Source of the DNA: Cephalotus follicularis
Lineage: Eukaryota; Streptophyta; Magnoliopsida; Oxalidales; Cephalotaceae
Length of the DNA: 64,000 bases
Assembly: GCA_001972305.1 (NCBI GenBank)
Contig: BDDD01005247.1
Location: 5,017 to 69,016 of the forward strand
Direction: 5' to 3'
In this document: piece by piece, positions 32,346 to 43,888 of the stretch
Layout of the letters: each line of letters opens with the position of its first letter
Position numbering within the stretch: position 1 is the first letter of the stretch
Position numbers and translations under genes: made by a program
Notes under the pieces: generated by a model
Seen by the model: only the letters and a program-made list of their open reading frames with translations
Database searches by the model: none
Told to the model about the DNA's origin: nothing

Positions 32346-33740
32346 GCATCACTTTACTGAGCAGTCAAAAATACGCTCGAGAAGTTCCGGTTGTGCTCTC
32401 ATACTTGCCACAATCACTCCTCGGGAAACCATGAATGGATTCCATCTCTGAAATTCCTCCAATAAATTCCACTGTGAAACCATAGCTCCAGCAATCATCG
32501 CCTTGTGACTCAGCGCATCAGCCACTACATTTGCCCTTCCCGGGTGGTATTGAATATTACAGTTGTAGTCATTGAAGAATTCCACCCATCGCCTCTGTCT
32601 CATGTTAAGCTCCTTCTGGGAAAACAAATATTTCAAGCTCTTATGGTCAGTAAAGATTTCAAACTGAGCTCCATAGAGATAGTGCCTCCATTTCTGTAAG
32701 GCAAATACTATGGCTGCCAACTCAAAATCGTGTACGAAATAGTTTTCCTCGTACGGCTTCAACTTTCTCGATGCATATGCAATCGCCCTGCCATGTTGCA
32801 TAAGAACGCATCCCAATCCTTTCCCAGAAGCATCATTGTAGACAGTAAATCCCTCATTACCCTCAGGTAATGCTGACACTGGAGCCGAAACTAACCGACT
32901 CTTCAACTCTTGGAAACTTGTCTCACAAGAATCATCCCACACAATGTTGGACTTCTTCTTTGACAACTGTGTCAGTGGTGCAGCAAGTTTTGAGAATCCC
33001 TCCATGAATCTCCGGTAATAGCCAGCCAATCCCAAGAAACTACGGACCTCCGTAATGTTCCTCGGTTGGGGCCAATCAACAATGCTTTCAATCTTCAAAG
33101 GATCCACTGACAATCCTTCACTCGACACTATGTGACCTAAGAAAGTCACATGATCCAGCCAAAACTCGTACTTGCTGAACTTGGCGTACAGCTGTTCCTT
33201 CCGTAGTATCTGCAATACAATCTTCAAGTGTTGCATGTGTTCCTCAACGCTCTCTAAGTAGATCAGGATGTCATCTAAGAATATCATAACAAACTGATCA
33301 AGATAAGGTTGGAACACTCTGTTCATCAGACACATAAAGGCTGCAGGAGCATTAGTCAAACCAAACGACAGTATCAAAAATTCATAGTGCCCAAAGATGG
33401 TTCGAAATGCAGTCTTCTCCACATCACCTTCCCGGATCCTCAACTGATGATAGCCTGTTCTTAGGTCAAGCTTGGAGAATACAGTTGAGCCTTGCAATTG
33501 GTTGAACAATTCCTCAATATGTGGCAGAGGATACTTGTTCTTTACCGTCACTTGATTTAGCAGCCTGTAGTCAATGCATAGCCACATTGATCCATCCTTC
33601 TTCTTTACAAATAGAACAGGTGCTCCCCACGGTGATACACTCGGTCTGATAAATCCTTTGTCAAGGTAATCCTGCAATTGAACCTTCAACTCCTTCAGTT
33701 CGACAGGAGACATTTGGTACGGTGCTCTGGATATAGGAGC
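32346..33740 (-). pseudogene. pol: GypC RT and RNase H, nearly intact
   Basis: An open frame of 454 codons (33713-32349) covers [20 protein letters not shown], the RT box [10 protein letters not shown] and the RNase H ([38 protein letters not shown]). The first RNase H Asp of the family TDAS motif is Asn here. The frame ends early in LLERIF through one extra T near 32375, with a stop (taa) at the next site. This is the longest surviving RT of this LTR family in the window. Confidence 0.88.
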
Positions 33741-33976
33741 AGTCCCAGATCATCGTTCGATACTGAACTCCCACTATCGGGATCGTACTATTATCTATTC
33801 TCACATCGGTCAGCGAGCAATCACTAGTTGAAGTACTCGCTTCCAATTCATGTGTACGCAAATAGCAATGTAATGCCAGTCCTATAGATCATGATGCAAT
33901 GAATGAGTATGTGGTTAAAGGGTCAACTAATGCACTAGCATTTATATACCTCATATCAGTTATATCTTATTGGGTA
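33741..33976 (-). pseudogene. GypC protease remnant, right unit
   Basis: Nearly identical to 27100-27398: a first-half protease fragment with altered DPGA motif, ending after IPIVG. Stops separate it from RT. Confidence 0.65.
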
Positions 33977-34077
33977 AGGGAGATCCATTCGGTTTCCTAT
34001 ATGGAATGACACAATCATTAGGAAACAATTCAGTCAAATTTCCGAGAAACTTATCCCAGCTAGCATATATGGAATAT
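33977..34077 (-). other. GypC leader with gag deleted
   Basis: In this unit the sequence passes from the protease-side flank (gggtaag) straight to the gag start codon region (ggagatccattcgg). About 600 bases containing gag, present at 27399-27992 in the other unit, are missing. The ends are not GT-AG, so this is a deletion and not a spliced intron. Confidence 0.75.
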
Positions 34078-34089
34078 GCTCAGATACCA
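34078..34089 (-). other. Primer binding site, initiator tRNA-Met (GypC right unit)
   Basis: Minus strand tggtatctgagc, three bases from the LTR. Confidence 0.85.
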
Positions 34090-35418
34090 TGCTGTCACAC
34101 CCCGTTATTCGGTTCCATACCATTAAAACAAGCATATATGGTGATATCAGTATTAAACATGCATTCCAGCATTTCATTCAACAGTATAAAAATAATATGC
34201 GGAAGCAGTCAATAAGCCGGAATATAAATACAAGCCGTCCACATGCATCCATACTACGTGCGGGTACAAGTCAAATATTATCCTTAACATAAGGAAAAAC
34301 AACATAACGAGGTATGATCCGTTCATTACAATTACAGTACAACATAGGGAAAATAACAACCCTAAACCAAAGTAGAAGCTCTCCGAGCTTTCGCAGCAAT
34401 CTTCAATCGTCTTCACTTAATCTAAAATTGTAGGGGTTAGCCGTTTTCCTCACTTGGCTAAGTAGGAAGATAATGCATGCTAAGGAATATATGAATGCAA
34501 CATGTATGACAGTTTATATCAAAATAACATTTAAATGAGCCAATATATGAGCAATCATACCAAGTGGCCATAGACAATACATATGCAAGCATACCGCACA
34601 AGGGTACAAACAATTCATACAGTGGTTGGGTGTCACCGGTCGCTAACTCCTAGCACCAACGGTGCACCACCAAACTATCACCTTCACTCTGAAGATGACA
34701 GGCAGGTAATATTTACTACCGGCGTTGGCGGGTAGTTTAACAAATAAGATCTACAATGCAGACAGTTTGGGTGATGCTCTGGACAACTCCTGGCACCCAG
34801 AATCACATCCGTAGTCAGTGATATCCTCCATCACTAACTACGGAAGTAGGCATAGACAAACAATTCAAGCAGTTCAACAGTAATATTACATATATCAATA
34901 GTATGCAATATAAAAGATGTTTCTTTAGTTACGTATATCATTTCAATGATCGTACATCTCATATGAGGAAAACGATATCAGTACAGTAGTGGTTTCCAAT
35001 TTGGAAACAAAACAGTAGGTACCTCTCATATAGGAGGAAATTCAGTAGTTCTTTTTAGGTAAGAAGTGTTCATTTGAAAATGATAGGATAATATCATGTA
35101 TTGTGCATATAGCACATAGTTGTCCCACATTTGGAACATGAAAATAGTAGGTTTATAACAGTCATTGGTATATACTAATATGAGGTAGCATATACAGAAA
35201 CAATAATTAGAGGCAGTAGTAATTCAAGGAATCACAAGACAATAGCATTTCTTAGTCGATTCATATGCAACTCTCGTAAGGAGTGCGCACATTGCTAAAT
35301 CTTGAAATGTAATTGTATATGAGGCCAGGATAGACTGTTCTAATCATCCATATGAAGGCCAAATTAATTACATTCCAAATTGAGGCCTTAAAGGACTTAT
35401 ATCAGTAAATTTACCCAG

Positions 35419-35541
35419 AACTGTCGGCTGCCTTCAAGAATAGCCGACTGCCTTGGTTGAGTAGTCGATTGCTTTGCCTTGGTAGTCGACTGGATAGGTT
35501 GAGTAGTCGACTGCCATGAGGAGCAGTCGACTGCTTCTATC
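35419..35541 (-). repeat. CAGTCGACTG cluster 2, GypC right LTR
   Basis: Units tgtcggctg, tagccgactg, tagtcgattg, tagtcgactg, tagtcgactg and cagtcgactg. Confidence 0.8.
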
Positions 35542-36582
35542 CAAAAAATGCAGGCAGTAGCATGTCATGCAATTTAAGTTCAATTTCCAATCAATTTCAA
35601 CACATGTAAACTTGCAGAAAATAGACATACACAATATGCATACTATATCTTCCATAACATATCATTACCCCTACCTCAATTGCTATTCCAAGATCAATTG
35701 GATTTGATCTTTCTCTTTAAAGCTTCCAAGCCTTTTCCCAACAATTCCTTCAATCCCATCAAGATTAAACTATGCATGCAGGTTTATGGATACATGCATT
35801 AGTACCAGTAAGTTTAGTCCTTATGACAACTCCAAATTAACAGTAGTTAATCATTAGTTCCTTAAGCTTCCCAACTATCCCCTTTTTAACTCCTTGTCAA
35901 CCTCTTCTAATTCAAATTCTTTGATGTCACGTTTTTGACAGAAGGTGTGTATGAGTACACTTAGGGAATCAGTAAGTTTATTTTATGACATTAATAACAA
36001 CTGTGATCCAAGTAGAGTTTGTTAAGATTCTCTAAGCTTGTGTCCATATTTTTCTCCCTTCCATTATTATTTCAAATCAATTCTAATATTGTTAACCTTA
36101 ACCCTTAACAGAAGATATCTAACCTTCTAGTTACATTATTAACAACACTACTTAAGCAGGGAGTTCGAATTTGGAAACTTACCAGAAGAAGTCCAAGCTT
36201 CCAAGTTCTTCTTCCTTTGAGCTCCACCCAAATTCTCTATGCAAGCTCCAACAAATTCTGCAACTCACCCCAATCTTTAGTGTTTCCAACACTCACTCTC
36301 AGCTCATGCACAGCTGATATAGTGCTCAGGAGCCTTGAATTCGCCAGAGTTCTTTAACTCAGTCACATGTACCTCTCTTTCTCTCTTCTTTCTATCTCTT
36401 TCTCACCTTTTATCTCTTTTGATTCTTGCAGGTTGCAAGTCTACAATTGTAGGTGGAATAGAGGGCATGAAAGCACTCTAATTGCATGTTCTGACAGCCT
36501 TGTCTCGTGTCACACCTGCCCCCTATGCAATCTCCTCTTGGTTCAGTTTAACAGGCATGCGTAGACACCTGTTCTGTACCGG

Positions 36583-36715
36583 TCCAGTCGACTGGAGGCA
36601 TTGGCCAGTCGACTGCCCACAACACGCATCAGGCAGTCGACTGATCCCCTGTGACAGTCGACTGCCCCTTCATAAACTAGGCAGTCGACTTACCCCCTGT
36701 GGTAGTCGGCTGTCC
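36583..36715 (-). repeat. CAGTCGACTG cluster 1, GypC right LTR
   Basis: Six units. One pair is joined by atcccctgtga, the spacer also found in Sire-3 and, with changes, in GypH. Confidence 0.85.
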
Positions 36716-36885
36716 AAGGCTGTTTTAGGGTTTCTTAAGTTTGATTTTCACCAAATTGCATCTCCATTCATCCCAAGCAATTACCAAACACAATTTGATA
36801 ATAATTGGACATTAAATTCAAATGAGTGCACATTTTATTAATCATTATTACAATGTACACGAATTGAATTTGAGGTTATTACACA

Positions 36886-37110
36886 GTCACAGGGGCAGGG
36901 AAGCAATAATCCTTCTAAGACAACCATATATGATAACAGAGGTCAATGAGGTTCTCGACGCACATGATCAAGGACTCCGAGCTGAAACAGTCAACAGAAT
37001 GTAGGTGGATGTACTTTTTGGGGTCATCAAAATCATGATGAGACCGAATGCTGGAAGAAGATGGGAAAGTGCTTGAGGTGTGGTTCACAAGATCACATGG
37101 TGATTAATTT
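36886..37110 (+). pseudogene. gag: GypD gag, C-terminal part with zinc knuckles
   Basis: After GypC, the frame REAIILLRQPYM resumes the Gag C-terminal region. A frame change near 37000 leads to a knuckle in which one Cys is Trp ([14 protein letters not shown]) and then an intact CLRCGSQDH knuckle that begins CX2CX4H. Confidence 0.7.
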
Positions 37111-38253
37111 TCCGATGATGAGGGATCAAGCACGCGGCCAACAGGGAAGTGCTGGTGCTAGTGGTAGTGTTGCGGCGGCTAAACCGCGGAGAGACACCGG
37201 AAAAGGTATCGTGAAAGGTAGGGTCTACACCTTATCTAAAGATGATGTGCCAGAATCTACTACTGTTGTGGGAGGTACTATTTACATATCTGGCATATTA
37301 GCTCATGTATTGATTGACCCTGGTGCGACGCATTCATGCATTGCATCTGAATTTGCTCGCAATTTGCATGGTATTACTTCTAGACTAACTTATGTATTGG
37401 AAGTGAGTACTCCTGCGGGTACTTGTCTTCTATCTGATACTGTTATGAAAGACTGTGAGATCATGGTAGCTGGAATTGAATTATCTGCTGACCTGATAGT
37501 GTTACCTATCCAGGATTTCGATATAATCTTGGGGATGGACTGGCTGTATGCTCATCATGCTTGTGTTGACTGCTATAACAAGATGATGACATTTTATCTG
37601 CAAGATGGGATCGAGTGCAAGTTTATCGGAGAGAAGAATGTTACTGCTCCGATCATTTCCTATACTCGAGCACAGAAATATCTCAAGCAAGGATGTGAAG
37701 GCTATTTGGCGTATGTGATTGATCATACGAAAGGTACGCCTAGTATTGAACAAGTGCCTGTTGTATGTGAATTTCCTGATGTGTTTCGAGATGAACTCAC
37801 TTCGTTGCCACCAGAGAGAGATATAGAGTTTAGTATTGAGCTGTCGCCTGGAACTGCTCCTATATCCAGAGCACCATACCGAATGGCTCTTGCCGAACTG
37901 AAGGAGTTGAAGGTTCAACTACAGGATTACCTTGATAAGGGCTTTATCAGACCGAGTGTATCACCGTGGGGAGCACCGGATTTGTTCGTAAAGAAGAAGG
38001 ATGGATCGATACGGCTATGCATTGATTACAGGCTGCTAAATCAAGTGACGGTGAAGAACAAGTATCCTCTGCCACATATTGAGGAGTTGTTCGACCAATT
38101 GCAAGGCTCAACTGTATTCTCCAAACTTGACCTAAGAACTGGTAATCATCAGTTGAGGATCCGAAAAGGTGATGTGGAGAAAACCGCATTTCGAACCAGA
38201 TATGGACACTACGAATTTCTGATACTGCCGTTTGGTTTGACAAATGCTCCCAC
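37061..38253 (+). pseudogene. pol: GypD protease and RT N-terminal half, cut by GypH
   Basis: An open frame of about 398 codons. The protease has [14 protein letters not shown] (active-site Asp at 37316-37318), then [11 protein letters not shown] and [11 protein letters not shown]. The linker contains [12 protein letters not shown] starts with PISRAPYRM and continues to [10 protein letters not shown], where GypH begins after cccac. This frame has no stop up to the insertion, which makes GypD the best preserved protease of the family here. Confidence 0.88.
38249..38253. repeat. Left target-site duplication of GypH (cccac)
   Basis: cccac here and at 41658-41662. The uninterrupted codons would read on from NAP into AFICLMN. 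Confidence 0.92.
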
Positions 38254-39886
38254 TGTAATACCCTGTTCATTCGTAAATATATTTTTACGGGTTCGTAAAT
38301 ATATTTTTACGAATTTTATATGTGTGTTTGCGGGCTTTTAATTGTGTTTAATTTTAAAAGTCCGGTTGCCCTATGATCGGGTTTATGTGAATTGTGCGGA
38401 ATGATACTGGTCCGAAATTTGGGTATGTTATGCTATGTTGGGTTTTATAAATTCTTATTTTAATCCAAAACTTATTTTATTAAAAACAAATTATTATTTT
38501 TTTATTTTAATATTCCTAAATTCCTTTTTCATTATTAATTATTTTGTTATTATTTCTTTTTATTCCTTTTTCCTATTTTTATCATTCTTCCCACTTTTCT
38601 TCAACATTCTCCTACTTCCTTCCACCTTCTTCCTCCTTTCCAGCAGATTTCTCCTTCCCACCATCTGAAAAGCCATGTTAGAATCTCTCTTTTTCATTTC
38701 ATAATCCAGAAAAGTCTCATTCCATTTCCCTTTGTCAAATCTTGTCTCCCCCTTTCTTCATATTTGAGTGCCATTGCCATTTTTATATGATGCCACCATC
38801 CCTATTGCAAAAGAATCCGAATCTATCTTGTTATTGTGCAAAAATCTGCTGTGTAATTCATTTTTCCAAAGTTCAGAAGGTAATCTCAATCCTTTAATTG
38901 TTTCCTTGGATTAAATTCTCTAAATTTGCTAAGTATGTCTAAAAATACCATGGTTTTGTATCCTTCTTTCTTGTTTCTGTTCACAGCCAAATTGTGTGTT
39001 GTACTTGTGTTCTTCCTACTATTTTCTGGGTTCTCTAACATCATTAAAGGTCAGTAAATTCATTCCCTTCAATAATAGTTTTGTTTCAATGGCTTACATT
39101 GAATTTTTGTGTTCTTGGAGTCTTGAGTCTTTGATTCTTGCCCAAACATGTTGTCATTGTGTTAGTGATGTTATCTGCACGTTTTATTCACCTATATATG
39201 TCACAAACTAAGTTTATAACATCTGTGTTTGATAAAACACAAAATCTGGACATGTTCATGCAATGCCCTCTTACTTCCTCTTGCAAGTTAAATCATTGAA
39301 TGGTCGCTTCCTTGTCAAATTTGTGTTTATAAGTCACCTACAAGTCATATATAATCATATGTCTATGTCCATATGTCTCTAGCTTTATGTAGAAATCATT
39401 TGAACCAATTTCAGTAGCAAATCGTCGGATTTCCAAATGTTCTATCGCCCAAAACAACCGACTGTTTTAGTGGACAGTCGACTGGAATGGTTGGGTAGTC
39501 GATTGGATTGAAGAACATAGTCGACTACCTTCATTTTTGGGTTGCGTAGTCGACTGTCACATGATCCAGTCGACTGCCCAGACTCTCCAGTCGACTGGAT
39601 CCCTGTTCCAGGCGACTGGTATGCCCTCCCATATGTCTGAGGATCGTCTAGTAGCTGATCCTTTTATGTTATGTGGTCATAGTGGAACCCGATAATTAAA
39701 CAATGTGTTATTTCAGTTTATGACTTTTCGATTTTGGATATGTTTCAGTTATGATCAGTTTTTATATGTTATGGATATGCTTTAAACCATCACTTTTTTC
39801 ATAAAGATGAACCTTTTAACATGATATGATCTGTTTAGTTTTGGTTTTATGCACTGTGGCGACTCCCACAGATCGGGGGTGTTACA
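38254..39886 (+). repeat. 5' LTR of GypH
   Basis: 1633 bp, TGTAATACCCTG...GGGGGTGTTACA. It is related to the LTR start at 17794. Palindromes lie at 39465-39622. No gene is present. Confidence 0.88.
39465..39622 (+). repeat. CAGTCGACTG cluster, GypH LTR
   Basis: Units include cagtcgactg, tagtcgattg, tagtcgacta, tagtcgactg, cagtcgactg (twice) and caggcgactg. The last pair is separated by gatccctgttc. Confidence 0.8.
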
Positions 39887-39891
39887 GTTTC

Positions 39892-39903
39892 TGGTATCAG
39901 AGA
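39892..39903 (+). other. Primer binding site, initiator tRNA-Met (GypH)
   Basis: tggtatcagaga, eleven of twelve bases as in the other gypsy elements, five bases after the LTR. Confidence 0.82.
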
Positions 39904-40059
39904 ATAGGCTTTGTTCCTTAGAAGACCTAACTAGGTTTGACCTGTGAGATTGGGTAGACTTGGGTTAGGACTGTTCTGTTATGTTTCGATCTTTCTGATA
40001 TGTTTTCTGTTTTGGTTTTGTGTTCCGATTTGATATCACGTGTTCGGTTTCTTTCGTAG

Positions 40060-41400
40060 ATGGTACGTACAAGAAACACTCCTCAGTGAACTGCACCAGC
40101 TGGGGCTCGAAATGAAGCCAGAAACGAGCCTTCTGTGGAAGAGTTGGTTGGTCAGGCAGTTGCTTAGGAAGTGAATCGTGTTATGGAACAACAGAATCGA
40201 GAACAAGTTGTTGAAGAGAATGCTCCGGCAGAGGTTCAGGCGAGTGTGGAAGTTGGAGATAGGACACCTGCTCATGTTTGGCTTGAGCGGTTTCAGAAAC
40301 TGAGGTTACAGTCTTTCAGTTCGGCTGTGACTCCGGTGGAAGTTGAACATTGGATAGCACATATGGAGAAGATCTTTAATGTTCTGAGGTGTGATAATCA
40401 GCAGAAGGTAAGACTGGAAACTTACAAACTTGAAGGAGACGCCCAGAAATGGTGGAATACTCTGAATTCAGCTAAGGGTGGAGGTTATGCAAATGCTCTG
40501 TCTTGGTGTGGATTCCGGGATGTCTTCTATCAGCAGTATTTCCCCACTGCTGATAAGGAGGCCTATGCTAGAGAGTTCGTAAATACCAGGCAGAAAGATG
40601 GAGAGACAGTTTCGGAGGTCTTGGCCCGTTTCACTAGATTGGCTGGGTTTGCTGGATCCGCGGCTGGGTCAGCATCTGAGCAAGCTGAAAAATTCAAGTG
40701 GAAGTTGCATTACCAGTTTCGGGGAAAGCTGATCAACTCTAGGTTTGCGGATGTAGCCGAGGTTGCCAATGCCGCGAAAAACATTGAGTTAGAGAGATTG
40801 GATTTTCAGGCAACTCGTCTGGAAGGAGATAAAAAGCGGTATAGGAATGAACAAGGTTCTGGGCAGCAGAACAAGGGTCAAGGCAGTTCATGGAACAAGG
40901 GCAGAGGAGGCAAACAACATAAGAAAGATCACAAGTAGAATAAAGATGGAAATCAACAGCGTCAGCAAGGATATGGCCAGAAAAATGCACAGGGAGCTGA
41001 TGGGGGTAACCCCGAGGTTCAGATTGCTAGGTGTGATGCTTGTGGTGGGTATCATCCGGTCGGTACCTGTTATAAAGCCAGTGGGGCTTGTTTTATATGT
41101 GGACAAATGGGACACTTGGCAAAGGATTGTCAGGATCCTCGTGCTAAGGAAAAGAAGGGTAATGGTACAAATGCTGGACAACGTAACATGGGAGGCCGAG
41201 TCTTTGCTTTTACGGCTCATCAGGCAGCTAATGCTCAAGGTACGATTTCGGGTTTTATTTCTGTTGGTAACCGTAGAGCTTATGTGTTATATGATACTGG
41301 ATCGACACACTCGGTTGTGGCGAGGTCTTTTGTTCGGCATCTTGGGATGCCTTCGCAATTGTTTGATCCAGCTTTGGTTCTTTCTACCCCTATGGGGACC
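40060..41400 (+). pseudogene. gag: GypH gag-protease in one frame with nonsense codons
   Basis: ATG 40060 opens a single frame with stops at 40087-40089, 40165-40167 and 40936-40938. It has a retrotransposon gag core (VEHWIAHMEKIFNVL, LEGDAQKWWNTL, FRDVFYQQYFP, ARFTRLAGFAG). Two knuckles follow, CDACGGYHPVGTC (CX2CX3HX4C) and CFICGQMGHLAKDC. Protease has YVLYDTGSTHSVV with the DTGS active site and continues to STPMG near 41395. From about 41401 the DNA also matches the LTR. Open stretches of up to 255 codons remain. Confidence 0.85.
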
Positions 41401-41657
41401 CATATGTCTGAGGATCGTCTAGTAGCTGATCCTTTTATGTTATGTGGTCATAGTGGAACCCGATAATTAAACAATGTGTTATTTCAGTTTATGACTTTTA
41501 GATTTTGGATATGTTTCAGTTATGATCAGTTTTTATATGTTATGGATATGCTTTAAACCATCACGTTTTTCATAAAGATGAACCTTTTAACATGATATGA
41601 TCTGTTTAGTTTTGGTTTTATGCACTGTGGCGACTCCCACAGATCAGGGGTGTTACA
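41401..41657 (+). repeat. Truncated 3' LTR of GypH
   Basis: It matches 39628-39886 of the 5' LTR almost base for base, starting catatgtctgagg, and ends ggtgttaca. The first 1370 or so bases of the LTR are missing. Confidence 0.88.
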
Positions 41658-41662
41658 CCCAC
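41658..41662. repeat. Right target-site duplication of GypH (cccac)
   Basis: Matches 38249-38253 exactly. GypD RT coding resumes in frame immediately after. Confidence 0.92.
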
Positions 41663-43287
41663 AGCCTTTATCTGTCTGATGAACAGAGTGTTCCAACCTT
41701 ACCTGGACAAGTTTGTCGTTATATTCCTAGATGACATCCTGATCTACTCAAAGAGCATCGAGGAACACTTGCAGCACTTGAGAATTGTACTGCAGACACT
41801 ACGGAAGGAACAACTGTACGCCAAATTCAGCAGTGCGAATTTTGGCTGGATCATGTGACGTTCCTAGGTCACATTGTGTCGAGTGAAGGATTGTCAGTGG
41901 ATCCTTCGAAGATTGAAAGTATTGTTGATTGGCCCCAACCGAGGAACGTTATGGAGGTTTGTAGTTTCTTGGGATTGGCTGGATACTATCGAAGGTTCAT
42001 TAAGGGATTTTCAAAACTTACTACACCACTGACACAGTTGACTCAGAAGAAGTCCAGTTTTGTGTGGGATGATTCCTGTGAGGCAAGTTTCCATGAGTTG
42101 AAGAGTCGGTTGATTTTGGATCCAGTGTTGGCATTACCGGAGGATAATGAGGGATTTACTGTCTACACTGATGCTTATGGGAAGGGATTGGGATGCGTAC
42201 TTATGCAACATGGCATGGTGATTGCATACACATCAAGGAAGTTGAAGTCGTACGAGGAAAATTATCCCGTACACGATCTTGAGTTGGCAGCCATAGTGTT
42301 TGCTTTGCAGAAATGGAGGCACTACCTCTATGGTGCTCAGTTTGAGATCTTTACTGACCATAAAAGTTTGAAATATTTGTTTTCCCAGAAGGAGCTCAGC
42401 ATGAGATAGAGGCGATGGGTGGAATTCTTTAATGACTACAACTGCAATATTCAATACCACCCGGGAAAGGCGAATGTAGTGGCCGATGCGTTGAGTTGCA
42501 AGGCAATGATTGCTGGAGCAATGGTTTCATAGTGGAAGCTATTGGAGGAATTTCAGAAATGGAATCCGTTCATGGTTTCCCGAGGAGTTATTGTGGCAAG
42601 TTTGAGAGCACAACCGGAACTTCTGGAACGTATTCTGGCTGCTCAGTACAGTGATCCTGAGTTATGGACTGTTTATGAGAACCTAGACACTGATTCTGAG
42701 TTCTCCATTCATACTGATGGCATACCGAGGTTCCGAGGGAGGATATGTGTTCCGGATGACGAGAGCATCACGAATGAGCTACTGCAACAGGCTCACAAAT
42801 CGAAATATAGTGTCCACCCAGGAAGTTCCAAGACGTGGCACGACCTGAAAGAGAACTACTGGTGGAGTGGTATGAAACGGGAGATTGCTGAGTATGTAGC
42901 AAGATGTCTAACCTGTCAGAGAGTAAAGGCTGGACATCAGAGACCTGCGGGACTGCTACAATCGTTACCAGTGGTTGAATGGAAATGGGAGCACGTGACC
43001 ATGGACTTCGTGTCAGGATTACCGAGGTCATGAAATCAGCATGAAGCAGTGTGGGTAGTAGTGGACAGACTTACCAAGTCTGCTCACTTTCTTCCGATGA
43101 ACATGACGAATTCTATCGAGAAGCTTGCTCGATTATATATCCGAGAGATAGTGAGATTGCATGGGGTGCCGGTCAGTATTGTTTGTGACCGAGATGCTAG
43201 ATTTACTTCAAGGTTCTGGAAGAAGTTACAAACAGCGATGGGAACAACCTTGAACTTTAGCACTGCATTTCACCCACAGACTGACGA
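41663..43287 (+). pseudogene. pol: GypD RT C-terminal half, RNase H, integrase to assembly gap
   Basis: It resumes with [15 protein letters not shown] and the catalytic box FLDD at 41724-41735. One base is missing near 41832 (cagcagtgcg against cagcaagtgcg in GypA). RNase H has [18 protein letters not shown] and [11 protein letters not shown]. Stops are at 42407-42409, 42530-42532 and 43031-43033. Integrase keeps its HHCC set (AHKSKYSVHPGS, CLTCQRV) and the first two acidic residues ([18 protein letters not shown]). It ends in FHPQTD at the gap, just before the third catalytic residue. Confidence 0.88.
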
Positions 43288-43312
43288 NNNNNNNNNNNNN
43301 NNNNNNNNNNNN
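43288..43312. other. Assembly gap (25 N)
   Basis: It falls in the GypD integrase. The missing text includes the catalytic Glu region and the [10 protein letters not shown] region seen in GypC. Confidence 0.95.
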
Positions 43313-43606
43313 GCATCGTACCTCTGTACTTTATACAATACGTGCAGGCTGTTTGATCCGCCATCACGTTAGACCATACAATGGAGGGGGTGAGAGAGGT
43401 CATAGAGCATTCCAGGTTGTATGGAACCTCGGTTGAAGGGAAATTCCGGTTTTGCCATATAGGGAAAGCTTCCGCTCTAGAAGTCCTTATGTACTAGGGG
43501 GAAGAGCTTAAGATCGAAAGAAGAAAACAATAGCCGCATTGAGAAGACGGCTGAAACACGTCGATCGTCAGAGAAGAACTAGTAGAGGTGAAATAGTCAC
43601 CAGAGA
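43313..43606 (+). other. Unassigned segment after the gap
   Basis: Nearly 300 bases with no match to the integrase expected here (compare GypC 31240-31600 on the minus strand) and no LTR end visible. GypD coding resumes at about 43607. It may be the end of another insertion whose start is in the gap, or a misjoin. Confidence 0.5.
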
Positions 43607-43843
43607 ACATGGAAATACGTACCCGACCCATCTCACATTTTGAGCTATGACCCTGGATTCATCAGTCCTAGATTGACATATGAGGAAAGGCCGACAAGGA
43701 TTGTGGATCGAATGGAAAAGGTATTGAGGAACAAGACCATCCCTATGGTCAAAGTGCTGTGGCGTTTTCACGAAGCGGAGGAAGCTACGTGGGAGCGTGA
43801 GCAAGAGATGAGGGAGACATTTCCCCACTTGTTTGGAATGTAA
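43607..43843 (+). pseudogene. pol: GypD integrase C-terminus with chromodomain-like tail
   Basis: The frame has SYDPGFISPRLTYEERP, RIVDRMEKVLRNKTIPMVKV, then WRFHEAEEATWERE and PHLFGM before a stop at 43841-43843. The EEATWE and YPHLF-like end is the usual tail of Tekay-type chromoviruses; such tails are thought to guide integration to marked chromatin. This piece has no internal stop. Confidence 0.82.
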
Positions 43844-43872
43844 TGTAGGGATAAATTCGAGGACGAATTTTC

Positions 43873-43888
43873 TTTAAGGAGGGGGGAA
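43873..43888 (+). other. Polypurine tract of GypD
   Basis: tttaaggaggggggaa directly before the 3' LTR. Confidence 0.88.

Larger units (their letters stand above)
27085..36883 (-). mobile_element. GypC: tandem minus-strand gypsy composite in GypD gag
   Basis: Right to left: LTR (34093-36883), internal region (34092-30914), LTR (30913-28107), then the first part of a second internal region (28106-27085) cut off in the RT N-terminus. Both LTRs and both internal pieces are nearly identical, so this is LTR-internal-LTR-internal, as expected from unequal exchange between LTRs. The left end, with its LTR and part of GypD gag, was lost at the 27085 junction. The family is the same as GypA and GypD. 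Confidence 0.82.
34093..36883 (-). repeat. Right LTR (5') of GypC
   Basis: 2791 bp, nearly identical to the middle LTR. Palindrome clusters are at 35419-35541 and 36583-36715. On the right it meets GypD gag after ttaca. No gene is present. Confidence 0.9.
38254..41657 (+). mobile_element. GypH: short Ty3/gypsy derivative (gag-protease only)
   Basis: Bounded by TGTAATACCC and GGGTGTTACA with a perfect 5-bp duplication. It holds a full 5' LTR, primer site, gag and the first part of protease, then passes straight into the last 257 bases of the LTR. RT, RNase H, integrase and most of the 3' LTR are gone. Family differs from GypA/B/D. Since the outer ends are intact, the loss looks like an internal deletion after insertion. 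Confidence 0.85.

Noticed and set aside
33977..33990. Possible intron: gag present in one GypC unit and absent in the other
   Set aside because: The missing segment has no GT-AG ends and covers a whole gag ORF; deletion explains it better.
37947..38270. 107-residue minus-strand ORF (and 37502-37918)
   Set aside because: Antisense to the well supported GypD protease-RT frame.
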